Assembly (NCBI RefSeq): GCF_001311845.1
Contig: NZ_BBCC01000004.1
Coordinates: forward strand, 1-64,000
From: Desulfosarcina cetonica JCM 12296
Lineage (GTDB): Bacteria; Desulfobacterota; Desulfobacteria; Desulfobacterales; Desulfosarcinaceae
DNA length: 64,000 nt
Direction: 5' to 3'
Below the pieces are notes generated by a model that was not told the origin of the DNA, did no database searches, and was given only the letters and a program-made list of their open reading frames with translations. This document shows, in pieces, positions 53,623-64,000 of this stretch; the first letter of the stretch is position 1; every line of letters starts with the position of its first letter. The position numbers were made by a program, and so were the translations under genes.

Positions 53623-55590
53623 TCACATCACCTCGCGGTGCGCGCGCTTTCGATCCTGGGGAAGATGAAAGTCCTCGATGAACTGATGATGGATCAGCTG
53701 GGTGGAGAGAATGCCGACCACCGCCATGTTTTCCCTTTCACTGAGCAGCGCACCGTTGCCCTGACCGCATTTGGCGACCAAGCGGGCCACTTTCTGCGCG
53801 TCGAAATAGCCGAACCGCTTTAACTTGGGTTCCGAAAGCAAGTCGGCCACGTACGCCGGTGCCGTTTCACCAAAGAAGCAACGACTGATCGGCGCCCGAT
53901 AAGGTTGTTTGGCGCGATCGATCAGTGCATCCGGAATCAATCCGCGGGCCGCTTTTTTCAGGATCGATTTTTCGGTCAGGCCCGGCATGCGCAAGCGTGA
54001 CGGAATCTTGGCGGCCAATTCGACAACCCGGTGGTCCAGGAAGGGGAAACGTCCCTCGATGGAGTTGGCCATGGCCATCCGGTCCCCCTGGGAGGAGAGC
54101 AGATAGTTGGAAAGAAACAGCCGGCTTTCGATGTACTGAGCCCGGGTAAGCATGTCCCAGTGCGTAAAGTCGTCCGGGAGGCGTTGGGTGAATCGGGTGA
54201 TAAACCCGTCCAGCGTATCGGCCTGGGCTTTGAGGTCGGGTGAGAAAAAGCCTTTCAACTGATCGGTATTGTGCCAGCGCAGATAGTGGGAGTAGGCCGG
54301 CGAATCCACATCGGTCAGGTTCCGTTTGAAAAATGATTTGAGAAAGGCACCGGCCTTGGCATCGCTGAAAATGTAGGGGTAGAGACGACCCAGCAGGGCC
54401 GGGCGCAGGCTGGATTCCGGATGCTTCGCCCAAAACCGGCGGATCTTGGCCTCTTTGAAGATGTTGTAGCCGGCAAACACTTCATCGGCGCCCTCACCGG
54501 TGAGGACGACCTTGAAGTCACTCTCCCGAACCAGGCGGGAAAGCAGGAAAAGGGGGGACGGTCCCGTGCGCAGCAGCGGGGTTTCGGCGTGCCAGACCAC
54601 CTGGGGAAAGATGCGGCCGATATCGGCCTCCGAGCACCGCACCGCGCGGTGTTCCGTGCCCAGCGAGGCAACGGCGATCTCCTGAAACGCGGCTTCATCG
54701 AAACGCGGGTCGGTGAACCCCACCGAAAAAGTATGCAGGCGATTGTTGAAATGGCGTTTGACAACCGTGCTGGTGTAGGTGCTGTCGATGCCGCCGCTGA
54801 GATAGGCACCCACGGGGACATCCGCCCGCAGCCGGATCCGGGTGGCATCCAGAAGCACCGCACGCACGTCCTCGACCCACTGCCCAACGGGCTTATCCAC
54901 GTCGACCGGCGTGCCGAAGGGAAGCCGCCAATAGGGGCAAGTGGACAAGCCTTGCGCGTCGAAGCGCGCGTAATGGCCGGGAGGGAGCTGCGCGACCCCG
55001 GAAAATGGCGTGGCACCGTCCATGGTGGTCCAACAGGTAAAAATATCTGAAAGCGTCCCCGGATCGAGCGCCCGGGGGATGGATGGATCGGCAAAAAGGG
55101 CCTTGATCTCGGAAGCGAACACCAGCCGCTGGCCATGCCGATGATAAAAGAAGGGTCGGATGCCGACCCGGTCGCGGGCCATCAAGAGGGACTGCCGGTT
55201 GACATCCCATATGGCAAAGGCGAACTGGCCATTCAGCAGCGCAAACATGTCGGTGCCGTAGGCTTCGTAAAGATGAACAAGCACCTCTGTGTCGGTCTGG
55301 GTGTAGAAGCGGTGGCCCTTCTCAACCAGATCCTCGCGCAATTCAGGATAGTTGAAGATTTCCCCGTTGAAGGTGATCCATACGGTTTTGTCTTCGTTAT
55401 GAATGGGCTGATGACCGCTGTCGGACAAGTCGATGATGCTCAAACGGGCGTGGCCCAGGGCCACGGAATCCCGCTGGTAGATTCCGGTTGCATCGGGTCC
55501 ACGATGGGCCATCAGATCAAGCATATGGCCCACCACCGGAACCATCTCCTCACGCGATCCGAAATTGACGATACCGGCAATGCCGCACAT
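53623..55590 (-). CDS. asnB: Asparagine synthetase (glutamine-hydrolysing)
   Basis: A 655-residue AsnB. The N-terminal class II glutamine amidotransferase starts MCGIAGIVNF with Cys2 as nucleophile, then RLSIIDLSDSGHQP and ITFNGEIFNYPELR. The C-terminal synthetase domain has the ATP PP-loop YLSGGIDSTYTST near residue 263 and VVLTGEGADEVFAGYN. It makes asparagine from aspartate and glutamine. The frame is intact. It lies downstream of glnA (separated by the glnA terminator), linking glutamine production and use. Confidence 0.95.
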   Translation of the reverse strand: MCGIAGIVNFGSREEMVPVVGHMLDLMAHRGPDATGIYQRDSVALGHARLSIIDLSDSGHQPIHNEDKTVWITFNGEIFNYPELREDLVEKGHRFYTQTDTEVLVHLYEAYGTDMFALLNGQFAFAIWDVNRQSLLMARDRVGIRPFFYHRHGQRLVFASEIKALFADPSIPRALDPGTLSDIFTCWTTMDGATPFSGVAQLPPGHYARFDAQGLSTCPYWRLPFGTPVDVDKPVGQWVEDVRAVLLDATRIRLRADVPVGAYLSGGIDSTYTSTVVKRHFNNRLHTFSVGFTDPRFDEAAFQEIAVASLGTEHRAVRCSEADIGRIFPQVVWHAETPLLRTGPSPLFLLSRLVRESDFKVVLTGEGADEVFAGYNIFKEAKIRRFWAKHPESSLRPALLGRLYPYIFSDAKAGAFLKSFFKRNLTDVDSPAYSHYLRWHNTDQLKGFFSPDLKAQADTLDGFITRFTQRLPDDFTHWDMLTRAQYIESRLFLSNYLLSSQGDRMAMANSIEGRFPFLDHRVVELAAKIPSRLRMPGLTEKSILKKAARGLIPDALIDRAKQPYRAPISRCFFGETAPAYVADLLSEPKLKRFGYFDAQKVARLVAKCGQGNGALLSERENMAVVGILSTQLIHHQFIEDFHLPQDRKRAHREVM

Positions 55591-55693
55591 AACCCCTCCC
55601 CATCAGCGCATCAGTGGTTTTGGTTGGGTCGCGCCAAACAACGCGTAACCGCTTTTGCATGAGATGCGTTATAACCGCCCGACGGCAATATTA

Positions 55694-55734
55694 CAATAAA
55701 AACGGCAGCCCACCATCATCTCGGGTGCTGCCGC
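55694..55734 (-). terminator. Intrinsic terminator of glnA
   Basis: On the minus strand CGGCAGC pairs with GCTGCCG around ACCCGAGATGATGGTGG, and the stem is followed by TTTTTATT, 41 nt after the glnA stop. Confidence 0.85.
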
Positions 55735-55774
55735 AGTTAGAAACACCAGCTACAGGCGAGGGAAACCGGTCCTG

Positions 55775-57186
55775 TTAGATGTCGTAGTACAGCTGGAATT
55801 CGTGCGGATGCGGACGCAGGCGCACCGGATTGACTTCGTTTTCGGTTTTGTATTCCAACCACATGTCGATGACGTCTTTGGTAAAGACATCGCCCTTGAG
55901 CAGGAATTCGTTATCCTCGGCCAGGGCGGCCAGGGATTCATCGAGGGCGCCCGGTGCGGACGGAATCTCGGCCAGTTCTTCGGGCGGCAGATCATAGAGA
56001 TTCTTATCCAGCGGGTCACCCGGATCGAGCTTGTTCTGGATGCCGTCGAGAACGGCCATGAGCATGGCCGAGAAAGCCAGGTAACCGTTGCAGGACGGAT
56101 CCGGTGTACGGAACTCGATGCGTTTGGCCTTGGGCGAGGAGGAATACATGGGGATACGGATGGCCGCGGAGCGGTTCCGGCTGGAATAGGCCAGGTTCAC
56201 CGGCGCTTCGAAGCCCGGTACCAGACGTTTGTAGGAGTTGGTGGTCGGGTTGGTGAAGGCGCACAGGGCGCGGCAGTGTTTCAGGATGCCGCCGATGGCC
56301 CACAGGCTTCCTGGGAGACGCCGGCATACTTTTCACCGGCAAACAGGGGTTTGCCCTCTTTCCAAATACTGATGTGGGTGTGCATGCCGGTCCCGTTGTC
56401 CTCGAACAGCGGTTTGGGCATGAAGGTCACCGTGTGACCGGCCTTGTAGGCCACGTTTTTCAGAACGTACTTGAACCACATGAGCTGGTCGGCCATCTGC
56501 AGCAGGGGCTTGAAGCGCATGTCGATCTCGGACTGACCGGAGGTGGCCACTTCGTGGTGCTGACATTCCACGTCGATGCCCAGGGCTTCCAGGGTCAGCA
56601 GCATGTCGGAACGCAGATCCTGGAATTTATCGGTCGGCGGCACGGGAAAGTAGCCTTCCTTGTGACGCGGCTTGTAGCCCAGGTTGGGCTCTTCGCAACG
56701 GCCGGAATTCCAGATGCCCTCGATGGAATCGATGGCATAGAAGGCGCCGTTGCGCTGGCTATCATAGCGGATGTCGTCGAAAATGAAAAATTCGGCTTCC
56801 GGACCGATGAATGCGGTGTCACCGATGCCGGTGCTTTTCAGGTAGGCCTCGGCTTTTTTGGCGATATTGCGCGGGTCACGGCTATAGGCTTCCAGGGTAA
56901 TCGGGTCGACGATGTTGCCGATCAGCACCAGGGTCGGGGCCTTGAAGAAGGGATCAATCTTTGCCGTGGTGGCATCGGGCACCACCAGCATGTCACTGGC
57001 GTTGATCGGCTGCCAACCGCGAATACTGGAACCGTCGAAACCGAAACCTTCCTCAAAGCTGCTTTCACTGAGTTCGCTGATCGGAACACTGAAATGCTGC
57101 CACATCCCCGGAAAGTCCATAAAGCGGATGTCGACGATCTTAGCGCCTTTTTCCTTCGCCATTGCCATTACTTGTGCTGGGGTCAT
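55775..57186 (-). CDS. glnA: Glutamine synthetase, type I; one frameshift
   Basis: About 470 residues after repair. Glutamate + NH3 + ATP to glutamine. [18 protein letters not shown] opens the beta-grasp. [20 protein letters not shown] and [15 protein letters not shown] lie in the N-terminal half, and [14 protein letters not shown] gives the catalytic His. A C is lost near 56312; the repaired frame reads [19 protein letters not shown]. The adenylylation Tyr is in [13 protein letters not shown] near residue 397, as in GSI-beta enzymes, consistent with control by GlnD and PII. It lies last in glnD-amtB-glnB-glnA. Confidence 0.96.
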
Positions 57187-57264
57187 GTTTCCTCCACAAA
57201 GAAGTGTTGAGTAAATTAATTCGTGATTCTTTTTGAAATGAGACGCTTTTTACGCATATGCGGC

Positions 57265-57606
<342 letters not shown>

Positions 57607-57673
57607 TTACCTCCTGTTGTTGATTGCCGAGAGGGCGATGGTCGCCTCCCCAATAAGTTAAACCGTAAACCGC

Positions 57674-58963
57674 CTACGCAATTTCAAACCCGCGTTCACC
57701 ATGCAGTGCATTGTCCAATCCCTGAACCTCCTCATCCCGTTCAACCCGCAGGCCACCGGTCAATATCTTGGTAATGGAAACGAGGATAAACGTCCCCACG
57801 GCCGTGAAAGCCGCCGTCGCCACAATGGAGACCACCTGGGTCCACAGCTGCTCTGGATTGCCGTAGAATAGCCCGGCCTTTCCTTCGGTAATGGCAGGGT
57901 TGGCGAAAAGCCCGGTGGCAAGGGCGCCCCAGATACCGCACATGCCGTGAACCCCAAAGGCATCCAGGGAGTCATCATAACCGATTTTTTGTTTGACCAC
58001 GGCGACACAGAAATACCCCAGCCCCCCGGAAACCAGGCCGATAATGAGGGATGCCGGCAGGTTGACGAATCCGGCCGCCGGCGTGATGGCCACGAGACCG
58101 GCGACCACACCCGAAGCAATCCCCAAAACGGTCGGCTTGCCGGTGACGATCCATTCAACGAACATCCACACCAGGGCCGCCGTGGCGGCGGAGGTGTTGG
58201 TCACCAGAAACGCCGAGGCGGCCACACCGTCGGCGGCCAGCTCGCTACCCGCGTTGAAACCGAACCAGCCAAACCACAGAAGCGCGGCACCCAGGGCGGT
58301 GAGTGCGATACTGGACGGAAACATGGCTTCTTTGCCGTAACCGAGGCGTTTGCCCAACATCAGCGAGAGGACCAGACCGGCGACACCGGCATTGATGTGA
58401 ACCACGTTGCCGCCGGCAAAATCCAGTGCGCCCATATTGCCCATCCAGCCGCCGCCCCAGACCCAATGGGCAATGGGGCAATAGATGAACGTGACCCACA
58501 GGATGGTGAAGACGATCCAGGCGGAAAATTTCATGCGGTCGACGATGGACCCCAGTACCAAGGCCACCGTGATACAGGCAAAGGTCATCTGAAACAAGGC
58601 GAAAACAAGCGTGGGAATCGTTCCCGAGATGCTGTTGACACCGATGCCGGCCATGAAAAAATGATCAAAGCCGCCAATAATGCCACCCTTGCTGCTACCG
58701 AAAGCCAGGGTGTATCCCCACATCATCCAGATGATACTGGCCAGGCAGTAGGAAACAAAGGTCATGGCCAGGGTGTTGAGCAGATTCTTATAGCGGGACA
58801 TGCCGCCATAAAACAGGGCCAGTCCGGCCGGCGTCATCATCATGACCAGCGCGGTGGAAACGATCATCCAGGCCGTGTCACCGGTGTTAAGCGCATCTTC
58901 GGCAAACGCCGGCGTCGCCATCAGTCCAAACGTCAACGTCAGCCCAACAACTCTTAATTTCAT
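57674..58963 (-). CDS. amtB: Ammonium transporter AmtB, copy 1
   Basis: 429 residues with a cleavable signal (LTLTFGLMATPAFA) and 11 helices. Conserved Amt features: TAWMIVSTALVMMMTPAGLA, FYGGMSRYKN, WVWGGGWMGNMGALDFAGG with the first channel His in GNVVHINAGVAGLVLS, and the second His in AFGVHGMCGIWGALA. The C-terminal tail (GLRVERDEEVQGLDNALHGE) is the PII-binding segment. Located after glnD and before glnB, so ammonium uptake and its regulator are co-expressed. Confidence 0.96.
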   Translation of the reverse strand: MKLRVVGLTLTFGLMATPAFAEDALNTGDTAWMIVSTALVMMMTPAGLALFYGGMSRYKNLLNTLAMTFVSYCLASIIWMMWGYTLAFGSSKGGIIGGFDHFFMAGIGVNSISGTIPTLVFALFQMTFACITVALVLGSIVDRMKFSAWIVFTILWVTFIYCPIAHWVWGGGWMGNMGALDFAGGNVVHINAGVAGLVLSLMLGKRLGYGKEAMFPSSIALTALGAALLWFGWFGFNAGSELAADGVAASAFLVTNTSAATAALVWMFVEWIVTGKPTVLGIASGVVAGLVAITPAAGFVNLPASLIIGLVSGGLGYFCVAVVKQKIGYDDSLDAFGVHGMCGIWGALATGLFANPAITEGKAGLFYGNPEQLWTQVVSIVATAAFTAVGTFILVSITKILTGGLRVERDEEVQGLDNALHGERGFEIA

Positions 58964-59028
58964 CTTGTTTTTCCTCTATGTGTCTTGGCGTTGAACATGT
59001 TTACTCCCTTCTACCCAAAATAGCCATT

Positions 59029-61670
59029 TTATCCGTTCGTTGAGCCATCTCCCGGGAGAATTTCCATAATCGCGGATTTGACTGCCTCGACCTGCAAAGG
59101 TGCGTCCACCTTCTGGCCGTCAAAATCCCTTACATAAAAGACATCGACCACCTGATCAACTTTGGTGGCGATTTTGGCCACCCAGATGTCCAGGCCACAC
59201 TTGAAAAGGGCATCGGTGACTCTGAACAGCAATCCGGGGAAATCGAAGGTGACCACTTCGACGATCGTATAAAAACTGGAGGACGTGTTGTCCACGACCA
59301 CTTCCGAGGGTCGTTCGGCCGTATATGGCTGGATCGGTACGGCATCGTCTTTTTTCCGCAAAAGCGCATTGTCCAACTCAAGATTGTCGGCCAAGACCTT
59401 TTCCAAATTGCCGCGCGTTCGTTCCCATCGCTCATTTTCAAAAATCGGATCCGGCGGTGGGGTCACCTCGAAGACGTCCAGGGCGATATTGTTGCGCCAG
59501 GTGAAGACCTGTACGTCGAGGATGTCGATATTGTTCAGCGTAAAGACGCCGGCAATCCTTGAAATGAGGCCCGGGCGGTCCTTGGCGCAAATCGTAACCG
59601 TGCGGGTATCCGATTCGGTCGACTTGTCAATATGCCAGACGAACGGCCGCTCTCCGAGTTCGCTGAATAGCCGCAGATGTCTAGGAATGTCTTCCACCGC
59701 CGTGTAAAGCATGTAACGCGGAGACATGAAATTGAGCAGCCTCTCGAGCCGTTCGGCGGGCATCTCTTCCGCTGCGATTTCCGCGACGGCCTGTCGTTTT
59801 TTATCCACCAGCCGCACCGCCCTGCCGGAGGCCAGTTCGCCGTGCTGGAGAATGTTGAGCACTTTGAGAAAAAGGTTGCGGAGCAGGGAAGAGGTCCAGT
59901 CATTCCAGGCTTTTGGACCGGTTGCCATGGAGTCGGCAACCGTCAGCAAATAGAGCATCTTGAGAATTTCCACGCGCTTGATGATGCGGGCCATGGAAAG
60001 GGCGGTTTCCTCATCATTGATATCCCGTCGAGTGGCGTTCTGGACCAACAGCAGGTGATGCTCGATCAAAAAAGCGACGGTCTTGGCATCGGCCGCACTG
60101 GCGCCTTTCTCCAAAAGAATTTTTTCGGCCATGTGCGCCCCTCGTTCGGAATGGCCTTCGACAGGCTCGCCCTTGCCGATATCGTGCAGCAGCGCCGCCC
60201 AAAGCAACAGCTTTTTCTTTTTCAACTCCTTGTAGAGACTGACCGCCAGGGGATCGCCTGGAGACGGAGCGTCAGTGTCAAAATCCCGCATGATCTTGAC
60301 GGTGTAGAGCAGGTGCCGGGCAACGGGATAAAGATGATACTGGTCAAACTGCATCCGGTTGACCACGGCTTTGAATTCGGGAATGAAGCGCACCAGAAAA
60401 CCGGTATGCAGCATCTGATTGAGCACTTCAAATGTCTGTGAGGAGCGGGTCAGGATGCGTTCGAACTGCCGGACCACCTCGGGATCGGAACGGAAATCGT
60501 TGTCCACCAGATAACCGAAATCAGCGACGAGCCGTTTGGCTTCGCTGTTCAGCGGGGATTTTTGGGCGGCACTTTCGACAAAAATGTCGATCAGCAATCG
60601 CGGGTTGTTGAGGATTTTCTCTGGAGAGGCAAAATTGAGCATTCCCCGGTTGAACTTTAGCCCTTTGACCTCGGTGGTCTTGAGACCTTTGTTTTTCCGT
60701 TGAAGACGCTTTTGCTGCTCCATCTCATAGAGGAACATCTCATGCTGCTGCTTCACATATTCCATGTGCCCGTGAAGCTCACCCATCAAATACTCGACGG
60801 GAAGATTACCATTGACCGCCGGTATGCCCATGGTCTCGGCCAAGCGGCGCTGTTGTTCAAGGTGGATCTGATCCGACTTGCGGTTCATCATGAGGTGAAA
60901 GCGATTTCTTATATTCCAAATAAAATCAAGTGATTCTGAAAGATGGAGATAATCATCATGGGAAAAGTAACCGTAATACTCGAGATCCCTGCGCTGTTTG
61001 ATGCCGGACTTGATTTTGGCGATCCACAGCATGGTGTGATAATCCCGCAACCCCCCCTGTCCCTCCTTGAAATTGGGTTCCAACAGGTAGGAGGAATCGC
61101 CAAAGCGGCGATGGCGCTCACGATTGCTGTCCACCAGCCAGGAAATGATCATGTCGGGTTTGAGATTGATGAACTTGCTGCGGACCTGATCCATCAATTT
61201 CATGAACAGGGGCGACATGCCACAAATAAAACGGGCATCCAAGATGGAGGTAAGGACCTCGAAATCCTTGCGCGCCATGGCCACGCACTCCTTGATGGAA
61301 CGTGTGGCATGGCCAACGTCCAGGCCCATGTCCCAAAGCGGATAGATGATTTCACGAACCAGATCCTCAGCCACGCGGGGTACTCTTTTTTCGAAAAGGA
61401 AAAGCAGGTCGATGTCCGAAAAAACACACTGCTCCCCTCGGCCGTACCCCCCAAGGCAACAACGGCATATGGATTTTTGGCAATATCCATCTTCGGCCCG
61501 ACCACACTCTTTTCATAGCTGTTACGAAAATAATCGTCGACGAGCCGGGCATGATCATCAAGAAAATGCGGTGCCTTTCCGGCCAGCAGATCATCGATGA
61601 GCGTCTCCCGTCCCTGTTTGAGGGCCAGGGAAACGTCTGCGTAGCGGTTTTGGGGTCCGGTGTCTGTCAC
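59029..61670 (-). CDS. glnD: PII uridylyltransferase/uridylyl-removing enzyme GlnD; one frameshift
   Basis: About 880 residues after repair. The nucleotidyltransferase domain has GGYGRGEQCVFSDIDLLFLF once a G lost from a six-G run near 61447 is replaced. GlnD_UR_UTase follows (YLLEPNFKEGQGGLRDYHTM). The HD domain has LLHDIGKGEPVEGHSERGA, and two C-terminal ACT domains have AKDRPGLISRIAGVF and FDFPGLLFRVTDALF. I place the start at GTG 61670 because a sigma-54 promoter lies at 61708-61723, which would put any longer start upstream of the transcription start. It reads glutamine and modifies PII. Confidence 0.94.
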
Positions 61671-61707
61671 ATTATTGTCCTTGTGGGGTATTCGATGGAA
61701 TAAGTTT

Positions 61708-61723
61708 AGCAACACGCATGCCA
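61708..61723 (-). promoter_or_regulatory. Sigma-54 promoter of glnD-amtB-glnB-glnA
   Basis: On the minus strand TGGCATGCGTGTTGCT gives the -24 (TGGCA) and -12 (TTGCT) elements at exact sigma-54 spacing. The expected start point is about 61697, 27 nt before the GTG of glnD. This fits nitrogen-limited expression through NtrC, though I found no clear NtrC site. Confidence 0.85.
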
Positions 61724-61885
61724 CCTGTTAATTGCCGTATAACCAACTATTAAAAATAGAAATTATTTCAATCTAAAGTTTTCCCTAACTCAATCGACGG
61801 CCACAATAACGTAATTAATTTTTGAAAAAAATTACAAAATTGCAATTTGGCTTTTTGATTCGCGATCTGTGATGGGACGATGCTG
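61724..61885. promoter_or_regulatory. Upstream control region of the glnD operon
   Basis: AT-rich, no gene. It is the place where an enhancer-binding protein such as NtrC should bind relative to the sigma-54 site, but I cannot name an operator. Confidence 0.4.
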
Positions 61886-61935
61886 AGAAAAATGCACCCC
61901 GAAGCAGAGGGGCGAGCGCTTCAGGGTGCATTTTG
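61886..61935 (-). terminator. Terminator of the glnK-amtB operon
   Basis: AAAATGCACCC (61889-61899) pairs with GGGTGCATTTT (61924-61934), extended by GAAGC with GCTTC; on the minus strand the stem ends in TTTTTCTC. It lies 55 nt after the amtB stop. Confidence 0.8.
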
Positions 61936-61989
61936 GAGGAAACGAGCACGATTCAATCTCTCAATCAAGCCGTGTCGTCGAGCCAGCCG

Positions 61990-63397
61990 TTATGACTGGG
62001 TGGCCGCACTGGGAGCGGAAGCGTAACTCGGAGACCCGGATGAGGGCGAACCAACGGTGGAGATACCGCTGCGGGTGGCAACGCCGAAGTCGGGGTAGGC
62101 GATGCCGCCGTGTTCGGCGTAGTCGAGGCCTTCCAGCTCTTCTTCCGGTGAAACGCGCAGCCCCATGGTTTTATCGATGATCTTGAACATGATGAAGGTT
62201 ACGGGGAAGGTCCACAAGAAACAGGCGGCGATGCCCAACAGTTGCACCCCGATGATGCTGGCGGAGGTGCCGCCCATGTTGAAGATACCGGCAGCCAGGG
62301 TGCCCCACGCACCGTTGACACCATGCACGGAGACAGCGCCGACCGGATCGTCGATTTTGATTCTATCGAAGAAGATGACCGAGAAAACAACGATAATGCC
62401 GGCAATGGCGCCGATGATGATGGAACTGCCAGGAGACACATTGGCACAGCCGGCGGTAATCGCCACCAGACCGGCCAGGGCACCGTTAAGGCTCATGCCC
62501 ACTTCGGGCTTGCCGAATTTCATCCAGGAAACGATCATGGCCAAACAGGCGCCGGCTGCGGCGGCCAGGTTGGTGTTGACGAAAATCATGGCAATGCTGG
62601 TATCGGCCGTGGTGGTGGAACCCGGGTTGAATCCGAACCATCCCAGCCACAGGATGAAGACGCCCAAGGCCGCCAGGGGAATGTTGTGTCCCATGATCGG
62701 TTTGATTTTTCCATCCTTGGTATATTTACCCAGGCGCGGCCCGAGAACAATGGCGCCGGCCAGTGCCGACCAGCCCCCCACGGAGTGGACCACGGTGGAT
62801 CCGGCAAAGTCGATGAAACCAAATCCTTCCAGCCAGCCGTTGCCATGAAACAGGCTGCCCCAGGCCCAAGAGCCGAAAACCGGATAGACCAGACCGGAAA
62901 CGACGCAACTATAAATGAGGTACCCGGTAAATTTGGTTCTCTCGGCCATGGCCCCGGAAACGATCGTGGCGGCGGTGGCGGCGAAGACCACCTGGAACAT
63001 CCAGAAGGCCAACACCCAAGGGTCGCCATCCGGCGTAAAATCGCTGAGAAAGAAACCGCTGGTGCCGAACCAGCCCGTGGAAGTCGCACCAAACATCAGG
63101 CCGAAACCGATGGCCCAGAAGGCGATGGAACCGATGGAAAAATCCATCAGGTTCTTCATCATGATGTTAATTGAGTTTTTCGCCCGGGTGAAGCCGGCCT
63201 CCACCATGGCAAAACCGGCCTGCATAAAAAACACCAGTGCGGCGGCAATCAGTCCATAGATAATTGGCATGGGTCTGGACCAGATCAATGGCTTCTTTAT
63301 TGCTCAGAATGGTCGGTTCGGGATCAGATGCAAAAGCGACGGGGACGCTTACCAGAGTCACCAGCAGCAGCAGAAGGGTAAAGACTTTGAATTTCAT
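61990..63397 (-). CDS. amtB: Ammonium transporter AmtB, copy 2, with Ser/Ala/Pro-rich C-terminal tail; one frameshift
   Basis: About 469 residues. Signal peptide FTLLLLLVTLVSVPVAFA, then a frame break near 63265; restored, it reads HANYLWTLIAAALVFFMQAG. Channel features: FAMVEAGFTRAKNSINIM, FGSWAWGSLFHGNGWL, GSTVVHSVGGWSALAGA and SVHGVNGAWGTLA (both pore histidines). The PII-contact tail SPEEELEGLDYAEHG is followed by an unusual 35-residue low-complexity end (STVGSPSSGSPSYASAPSAA). It is a different Amt subtype from copy 1 and is paired with its own PII gene. Confidence 0.93.
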
Positions 63398-63448
63398 TTT
63401 TGTCTCCTTGTATTGAATGATGTAGATTAAAAGGATTGATATAAGCGT

Positions 63449-63802
<354 letters not shown>

Positions 63803-63853
63803 TCACACAAAAGTTGAGCACTCCCGGGTTTTGCTTTTTACGATTTCATATTG

Positions 63854-63869
63854 AGCAACCGTTGTGCCA
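63854..63869 (-). promoter_or_regulatory. Sigma-54 promoter of glnK-amtB
   Basis: On the minus strand TGGCACAACGGTTGCT is a perfect match to the sigma-54 consensus (TGGCAC-N5-TTGCT), about 67 nt before the glnK ATG. AT-rich DNA from 63880 to the edge would hold the enhancer sites. Confidence 0.92.
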
Positions 63870-64000
63870 TCCTGCTAAATTTGTATATAACATATAGTTA
63901 TTCAACATAATATTTATCGTTACAGCTTTCTTTGCTTGAAAAATAAAAATACATTACCGTAATTTCTTCCCAAAAAAAATTACTTATTTTGTGTTTTTTA

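Overview
The window comes from a sulfate-reducing desulfobacterium, most likely of the Desulfosarcina/Desulfatitalea type. It carries aprBA with qmoABC, the electron path of dissimilatory sulfate reduction. It also has an indolepyruvate:ferredoxin oxidoreductase, a 2-hydroxyacyl-CoA dehydratase-type enzyme with its ATPase activator, several acyl-CoA ligases and paired AmtB/PII modules. The DNA is GC-rich except for an AT-rich stretch at about 21.3-25.1 kb. Species cannot be fixed from the window.

Layout. 1-18.7 kb: an amino-acid/2-hydroxyacid catabolism region. A minus-strand run holds a ketopantoate-reductase-like/thioesterase fusion, an acyl-CoA ligase, an IS1634-type remnant, a metallo-beta-lactamase-fold hydrolase, a GlcD/GlcF-type 2-hydroxyacid dehydrogenase and the HgdC/HgdB pair. 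Next come an Lrp regulator, iorBA on the minus strand, then a tandem-ACT protein, a second ketopantoate-reductase-like enzyme and two more acyl-CoA ligases on the plus strand. 18.6-21.3 kb: alpha/beta hydrolase, rsmG and an rRNA/tRNA methyltransferase. 21.3-25.1 kb: AT-rich acquired DNA (EFR1-type flavodoxin-ferredoxin, APH-like kinase, an attC-like site, small membrane/secreted proteins, RAYT remnant). 25.1-30.8 kb: SRAP protein, DASS transporter with an ABC-type binding protein and a universal stress protein, then a DUF134/glycine-rich cluster. 30.9-38.5 kb: qmoCBA and aprAB (minus strand). 39-50.6 kb: mixed housekeeping and regulatory genes, including a large sensor kinase and a TetR-aminotransferase pair with shared operators. 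51-53.5 kb: clpB. 53.6-63.8 kb: asnB and two nitrogen operons, glnD-amtB-glnB-glnA and glnK-amtB, each preceded by a close match to a sigma-54 promoter.

Sequence quality matters here. At least 20 conserved genes are broken by a one- or two-base frameshift. Where I could resolve the site it is usually a lost base in a short homopolymer, and even aprA, qmoB, glnA and glnD are affected. I read these as sequencing/assembly errors rather than gene decay. I give one feature per gene across the breaks and name the break position.

How the genes fit together: the first region could take 2-oxo or 2-hydroxy acids derived from (probably aromatic or branched) amino acids, interconvert them, oxidise the 2-oxo acids to acyl-CoA with reduced ferredoxin, or activate and dehydrate the 2-hydroxy acids. 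Electrons would then feed the Apr/Qmo sulfate respiration chain. Substrates are inferred, not shown by the sequence.
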